From positions 1-31,330 of the forward strand of contig JAOXYB010028622.1 in NCBI GenBank assembly GCA_028565635.1: a stretch of DNA of 31,330 nt. The letters run 5' to 3'. The stretch comes from Phoronis ovalis. Taxonomy: Eukaryota; Phoronida; Phoronidae. The notes beneath the pieces were generated by a model. It ran no database searches. It was not told the origin of the DNA and saw nothing but the letters and a program-made list of their open reading frames with translations. How positions within the stretch are numbered: the first letter of the stretch is position 1; each line of letters starts with the position of its first letter. Made by a program: the position numbers and the translations under genes. This document shows positions 31,290 to 31,330 of the stretch, piece by piece.

Positions 31290-31330
31290 GTAAGAAATTA
31301 TAATATATGAAAGTTTTAATTAAATGTTCT

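Larger units (their letters stand above)
29260..31330. other. Gene A upstream intron or 5' flank
   Basis: No signal-peptide exon found. Subtracting the MITE and LINE, gene B's first intron would be about 2.07 kb, so the matching exon of gene A is expected near or beyond the window's right end. Confidence 0.6.

Overview
The window looks like AT-rich animal nuclear DNA. Genes are split by GT-AG introns, there are several non-autonomous transposons and a decayed non-LTR retrotransposon, and minisatellites are plentiful. The domain mix (Draper/MEGF-type EGF, fucolectin-like module, fibronectin III repeats, a juxtamembrane segment like those of molluscan receptor phosphatases) suggests a lophotrochozoan, most likely a bivalve. 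That assignment is inference; no species marker is visible.

The main feature is a 13-exon gene on the minus strand (gene A, 29259 down to 10494). All of its exon phases can be made to join. It encodes roughly 900 residues: an 8-cysteine EGF-like module, a fucolectin/F5-8-type module in two exons, an unassigned beta-rich module in two exons, two FN3 domains, a third FN3-like/receptor-phosphatase-type membrane-proximal region, one transmembrane helix, and a short cytoplasmic tail with nine tyrosines and no kinase or phosphatase domain. The tail contains a textbook ITAM spacing (YxxI-x8-YxxL). The signal peptide exon is not visible and probably lies beyond 31330.

A second, paralogous gene (gene B) runs off the left end. 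Its signal-peptide exon (7219-7288) and EGF exon (450-590) are in the window and join in frame. The EGF exons of A and B differ at about 12 of 141 bases, and their flanks, including a 47-bp minisatellite in the next intron, are homologous. The locus is therefore a tandem receptor duplication. Gene B's first intron was later invaded by a 675-bp MITE (1454-2128) and a dead LINE (2320-6202) flanked by a probable 10-bp target duplication.

Layout: 1-7288 gene B 5' part with insertions; 7289-10493 intergenic, with repeats and a LINE scrap; 10494-29259 gene A. Its introns hold a TA-flanked MITE (12769-13114), a 36-bp minisatellite (14221-14607), a fold-back element with a second MITE nested in it (15323-16646), a palindromic MITE (19828-20065), a 1.5-kb TIR element with its own spliced basic ORF (21436-22974) and a roughly 50-copy 47-bp minisatellite (26650-29030). 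29260-31330 is gene A upstream intron or flank, ending in a possible plus-strand TATA promoter and first exon.

The best candidate for a new system is the gene pair itself: lectin/EGF ectodomain receptors with a self-contained ITAM tail, resembling Draper/CED-1 engulfment receptors in logic but with a different domain set, and expanding by tandem duplication.
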